Origin: Trichomonas vaginalis G3
Taxonomy: Eukaryota > Parabasalia > Trichomonadida > Trichomonadidae
DNA length: 64,000 nt
Direction: 5' to 3'
Assembly: GCF_026262505.1 (NCBI RefSeq)
Contig: NC_067206.1
Coordinates: 12,334,205 to 12,398,204, forward strand
The stretch's first letter is position 1. Every line of letters begins with the position of its first letter. The notes beneath the pieces were generated by a model that was not told where the DNA came from, ran no database searches, and saw nothing but the letters and a program-made list of their open reading frames with translations. Below, piece by piece: positions 60,030 to 64,000 of the stretch. The position numbers were made by a program, and so were the translations under genes.

Positions 60030-61160
60030 TTATTTCTTCTTTTTTCCGCGTTTTGGCTTTGGAAGAGGTCCTCTAATCTTAGAATGCAACAAATAAAGGA
60101 TCTTTATCTTATTCATCACAGTTGTCTGTGAGTTTCTCATTTCATTCTGCTTAGCTCTTTCTTTTGCTCTTTCTGTTTCCAAATGCATCAATCTCTCGGC
60201 TTCTTCTTTCTCAGGCTTCAGTTCATTGTAGTCTGTTGTAGCCGCATCAATCCTTCTCTTGAATCCCTGGAGTTTTTCTGTCTCTGCTTTGACATCTGTT
60301 TCGTATTTGTCAGTCCATTCCTTCATCATTTGGTTTATGTGTGCCCTGCGTCTGTCAAAGTATGAGAGAGTAACAGAATGAACGTTCTTTTCGTTCTGAA
60401 GCTGTAATTTAGCGTTAATAACTTGTTGCGTCAGTCTAGATTGATTTAATTCGTTCATATTCTGTTGCGCTTCAAGGCGGGCTTGACGTTCATCATCTCT
60501 GTTTGCTTTGACATCTTCTATTCTGGCTTGAGTTTGTTGTAATTCTTCTTTACTGGCTTTGATCTTTATATCAAGATCTTCAAGCTGGCGTGCCATTTCT
60601 GCCTCTGTCTTGCGGATCTTTTCATCGAGATCTTTGATTTCCTTTTGCATGTCTTTGTCTTGTTGCATAATTTGCATCATTTTGTTGTAGGCAGTAGTAC
60701 GACCTGATGCCCATTCGTAGATACCCTGGAATGAATATGTTGATAATAGTTCCTTTCTAAATGATTCGAAATGTGTAATTAGATCCGTTCTTTCTGTTTG
60801 GATTTTGAGCAAGTTTTGAGAAACATTAGGTGACTCACGAAGATGCTTGCATAATTCACGTGTTAATTCTTGAAGCTCATGTGCTTGAGCTTCGATTTTG
60901 TCTTGATTCTTTTTATAACGAGTTTTGTTTGAGAGAGATTTAAGTTCAGAGCGGCGTTTAACTAAAACTTCATACTTCTCTTCACATACTTTTTGTTCTT
61001 TGATAATTTGAGCAACTGTATTTCCGAGAATATTTGATAATTCGTCTCTCTGAGTAATTACAGAAGGAGTGAGACTTTGTAAAACGCGTAGCCTATCTAA
61101 GCAATCTTCTACAGCGCCTGCCACGCAAATAGCTTCAAGTGGGCGAAGCTTGCACTGCAT
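60030..61160 (-). CDS. DRC9/IQCG-like flagellar coiled-coil protein, 376 aa
   Basis: ATG 61160. Nearly all coiled coil (about residues 50-335). Family clues from memory of IQCG/DRC9: the N-terminal LEAICVAGAVEDCLDRLRVL (compare VLEDxxDQLxIL), MMKEWTDKYETDVKAETEKL (compare [20 protein letters not shown]), ERAKERAKQNEMRNSQTTVM, and a short hydrophobic-basic segment (NKIKILYLLHSKIRG) where DRC9 has its IQ motif, then a KPKRGKKKK tail. DRC9 is a subunit of the nexin-dynein regulatory complex of motile axonemes; trichomonads have several flagella. The IQ motif is weak here, so it may not bind calmodulin. Confidence 0.7.
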   Translation of the reverse strand: MQCKLRPLEAICVAGAVEDCLDRLRVLQSLTPSVITQRDELSNILGNTVAQIIKEQKVCEEKYEVLVKRRSELKSLSNKTRYKKNQDKIEAQAHELQELTRELCKHLRESPNVSQNLLKIQTERTDLITHFESFRKELLSTYSFQGIYEWASGRTTAYNKMMQIMQQDKDMQKEIKDLDEKIRKTEAEMARQLEDLDIKIKASKEELQQTQARIEDVKANRDDERQARLEAQQNMNELNQSRLTQQVINAKLQLQNEKNVHSVTLSYFDRRRAHINQMMKEWTDKYETDVKAETEKLQGFKRRIDAATTDYNELKPEKEEAERLMHLETERAKERAKQNEMRNSQTTVMNKIKILYLLHSKIRGPLPKPKRGKKKK

Positions 61161-63236
61161 CGAATTTCTAACGTTTTATTTTTTTTTTCGAATTCATGCA
61201 AAGGTACATTCACTAGGCGATAACAGTAAAATGGGATGAAAATAGGATAAATAGCATCCCTATATAGTGCCTAACAATATTTATACGGGCCAAAAAAATT
61301 TGGCTAGAGATTTGGCGAGTTAGAAAATTTAGAAAATTGAGAGGGATTTTTATTTTTGAATTTTTTTTGGAAAGTTAAAATTGCGATTAAAAATCGATTT
61401 CCGGGAGAACTAAGCATCTCATCATATATTTAAATCGATAAAAATATTAAATAATAGTTGAATAGTATAACTACGTGAAATTATGGCTGAATATACAGAA
61501 AAAATGAACATATTTGACATTTTTGAAAATTCATACGTTAGATGGTGACAAACTCATAAACTATACTTTAGCTAAGATTGATATATGGTTTCAACAACAC
61601 ATGGTTAAAATCGTAAAAATATTTTAGATTTCAAAAAGATATATATGGTAATATAATGGAACAAAGTCAACAAATAGCATGTAAAATATGTTATAATTAA
61701 CTTTTTATTAGATCTAATAGTATATATCGAATGGTTTCCAGCTTTATGGTTAATTATTTTCTTTTCGAGCTTCTCTTTAACTGTTGTATTAAGGTTGTAA
61801 ATTTTTGATGCTAGAAACTATGGAATCTTCTTTGCTGCTGCATTTTTCTTGAGAGTTCTTGCAATTTCGAATAGATCTGCGCATTGTATGAAATGGGGGC
61901 TTTAAAATATCTTGAATCATAATAGGACTGCTTTTCCAAAGGAATGCTTATTTGTAAATCAGAGAGTTTCAAAATTGAGTGCAAGATTATCATCATAACT
62001 TAATAATTTTGTAGCGTTTTTTAGAAAAATGCTACAAAATTATCATTCTCAATTGAATGATGAATCGAAAGAATTTTGTAGCGTACAATTATTTTCCCTT
62101 GAAAAATAAATTAAAAATTTTTGTATATTTAATCATACTGTTTAATGAGCATCCTAATTTACTAAAAATAAAAAGACGATAGAAAATATTCAAAAAACTT
62201 GATGGCTTTAGATAGTCTTTTCGAGGAGTAACTTTTTCAGTGAATCGTCGAACGCTATCCACTCTCATAACATGTCCTCTTAATGTCCAAGGATATGCAA
62301 CTTTTATCCTCATATTCATTGATCTTCCAAAATTTCAATATCAAATTAGGCTTCAAAGTTCCTAAAACTTTAGCCATGAATAGGATGTCAATCTTAAAGT
62401 CATTTCCTACCTCCTTCATACATGAAATTAAGAATAAAAGTTAATTTTTTAAAGTTTTTTAGTGATAATTTTTCAATGGAAAATAATCATATGCTACAAA
62501 ATTTTCGATTACTGATCGGGTGAGAATTTTGATTTTGGTGCAAAAAGGAAGACAAGCTATTAACAAATCATTTACTGTTGTTCATCAAAAGAAGAAAACT
62601 TTGATAACAACTAATGATGATAAAATCAAGCTATCTTTTAATATTTTAAATTGATAAGACATTCAAAATATTTGAATGGTTTAAAATATTTTCTTTTAAT
62701 TTCTCTAAGATATTATCATGATTATATAATAAAATTTAAATTTTTATTCAAAAAGGCAATATTTCAAACTTTTAATTTCAAAAATCTTAATTCTGCAATA
62801 AATGTATTTAATTGTAGCAAATTTAATGATCCTTCGTCATGTTTAGCAATTTGGAACTCATAAATTAATGATTTCTTCAAGTAAAATTCTGCATTATTTC
62901 AAAAGTCAATAATTCTCTAGTAACTTTTCTTCAAACCCTAACCATTATATTATAGGTATAATGGAGAATAATTGTAAAGAAAGATAGCCGAATTTACTGG
63001 GTAGTTCTTGTGATGCGAAATAATTGCAAATTAACACCTAGTTTTAACAGTATCAATCTCTTTTTGCTCTCATTTAAATGCATTCGCACACTTTAATTTT
63101 GAAATATAAGAGTTTTGGAAATTATCAAATTTATCTGCTCAAATACTATAGATCTTCATAAGTGTTAATAGAATCATTAGCCTTACATATAGTGTTTAAT
63201 ATAATGATGCACATTATACTGGGATTCATTCCTTAT
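61161..63236. other. Long intergenic stretch, no gene seen
   Basis: About 2 kb of very AT-rich DNA without a convincing ORF or RNA gene on either strand. It holds scattered CTACAAAATT / AATTTTGTAGC motifs (62004, 62031, 62076, 62493). Confidence 0.5.
62004..62041. repeat. Inverted repeat AATTTTGTAGC / GCTACAAAATT
   Basis: A short hairpin: AATTTTGTAGC followed by GCTACAAAATT, with TTTTT/AAAAA continuing the stem. A third copy (AATTTTGTAGCG) is near 62073, and TGCTACAAAATTTTC is near 62493. Possibly ends of a decayed MITE about 0.45 kb long. Confidence 0.5.
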
Positions 63237-63458
63237 TCATCTAGTTATTATAAGATTTACAACCCCATGAAAATTTAAAATTTTGTCAAAAATAGTGAAT
63301 GTACCTTTATTCATGCAAAGATAAATAAAGCTAATATCATAAAGAGCATCTTCTGGAACATTCATTTTTTGTGTTGAACTCAAACTCATTTTATTGAATG
63401 TTGAAATCTTCCGTAATCCTGCAATTTTTATGATAGCATGTAGGCATGCAAAGGCCAT
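63237..63458 (-). CDS. Doubtful small ORF, 73 aa
   Basis: ATG 63458 with a TCATA initiator-like sequence about 17 bases upstream. Protein MAFACLHAIIKIAGLRKIST... ending FHGVVNLIITR; no family recognised. The initiator is the only support; it may be a chance ORF or a gene remnant. Confidence 0.25.
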   Translation of the reverse strand: MAFACLHAIIKIAGLRKISTFNKMSLSSTQKMNVPEDALYDISFIYLCMNKGTFTIFDKILNFHGVVNLIITR

Positions 63459-63723
63459 AATCAAACATTATATGAAATGTGAGAGCTTGCAGTGTTTGAT
63501 GCAAGCAAGACTTTCAATAAGTTAATTTGCTCAAAAATCATATAATCTTTTATAAACAAAAACATAATAACAACATTTTCTTTATTGGATAACATCAAAA
63601 TTTGACGATAATTCGGTATTAAAACAAATAAAAAAAACAATATTAAATTATTTTTTCCCTAAACAAGTTAATAGAGGGAATACTATATTTCTTTTTAGCT
63701 TCTTTTTCTTATTTTGTGCCCTA

Positions 63724-64000
63724 TCAAAGCTTATTACAACCTTTTTTTGGATAATTTGTAAAAGTTCTTCCAGCTATGCATGAAAATGTTGATAGATATG
63801 CATATTTAAATGTAGTGGCTTTATTTGTATTGTTGGATGTATAGTTAATAGCTTTGGGTATTGATACATCTACAAAAGAATTTTTTACAGTTAGTGTTCC
63901 TTGGGTATTTCCAAACACTACACCAGTGTTCCTTAATATTGAACATGCGTCAATTGTAACTTTACCTTGGTACACATAAATGATGCCAAAATAAGAAGAA
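63724..64000 (-). CDS. 3' end of a possible beta-helix surface protein (runs off the window)
   Basis: Open to the window edge; the start is outside. The visible 92 residues (VYQGKVTIDACSILRNTGVV; GTLTVKNSFVDVSIPKAINY; ending RTFTNYPKKGCNKL) have the short strand-turn rhythm of right-handed beta-helix proteins with FGNTQGTLTVKNS-type rungs and a Cys-containing C-terminus. Trichomonads have large surface-protein families of this kind. Family membership is a guess from pattern. Confidence 0.5.
   Translation of the reverse strand, partial: SSYFGIIYVYQGKVTIDACSILRNTGVVFGNTQGTLTVKNSFVDVSIPKAINYTSNNTNKATTFKYAYLSTFSCIAGRTFTNYPKKGCNKL

Noticed and set aside
62089-62863. Short open frames of 70-76 codons on both strands
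   Set aside because: No protein-like pattern, no initiator, and they overlap scattered inverted repeats.

Overview
The window is very AT-rich, its genes lack visible introns, and three of its genes carry a TCATT/TCAYW-type initiator just upstream of the ATG. It also has large ankyrin and ARM-repeat proteins, a flagellar N-DRC coiled-coil gene and giant Polinton/Maverick elements. Together these point to a parabasalid protist (Trichomonas/Tritrichomonas type). I cannot fix the species from the sequence.

Host DNA occupies about 1-7978 and 50862-64000. The left flank holds an ankyrin gene with a frame break in a T9 run, an ARM-repeat protein, a thioredoxin-fold protein, an SLC35B-like nucleotide-sugar/PAPS transporter and a single-pass membrane glycoprotein. 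The right flank holds a decayed LtaS-like sulfatase gene, a repeat-rich intergenic stretch, a 977-residue ankyrin protein, a phosphopantetheine adenylyltransferase, a DRC9/IQCG-like coiled-coil protein and the 3' end of a possible beta-helix surface protein.

The middle 42.9 kb (7985-50855) is a Polinton/Maverick with 162-bp perfect terminal inverted repeats that begin AG and end CT, inside a 6-bp target duplication (ATTAAG). A second Polinton (about 13114-34717, 21.6 kb, TIRs of about 700 bp, GATTT duplication) has inserted into the packaging-ATPase gene of the first. Without its guest the outer element is about 21.3 kb. Both carry a protein-primed family B DNA polymerase, an rve integrase, an A32/FtsK-type packaging ATPase, a double-jelly-roll-type major capsid protein, minor-capsid-like proteins, small amphipathic proteins and a long fibre ending in a phage gp10-like knob. 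The outer element adds a primase/SF3-helicase gene and an HNH module inside its polymerase. The inner element adds an MSV199-type regulator and a gene carried inside each TIR. I saw no maturation protease in either. In the inner element the capsid, ATPase, integrase and fibre genes look whole, while the polymerase and several minor genes are broken. The outer element is broken in most of its large genes. Some breaks could be assembly indels.

The least expected signals are these. GC-rich double-hairpin mini-elements sit inside or next to genes of both Polintons and are often read in frame as a PQxGE-like peptide, with paired base changes that keep the stems. A near-identical KilA-N cassette occurs in both elements, flanked by direct repeats in the outer one. 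The two fibres share a knob and a similar N-terminus but have unrelated shafts. A TTTATTTTTAT-like motif lies before most element genes, unlike the host initiator.
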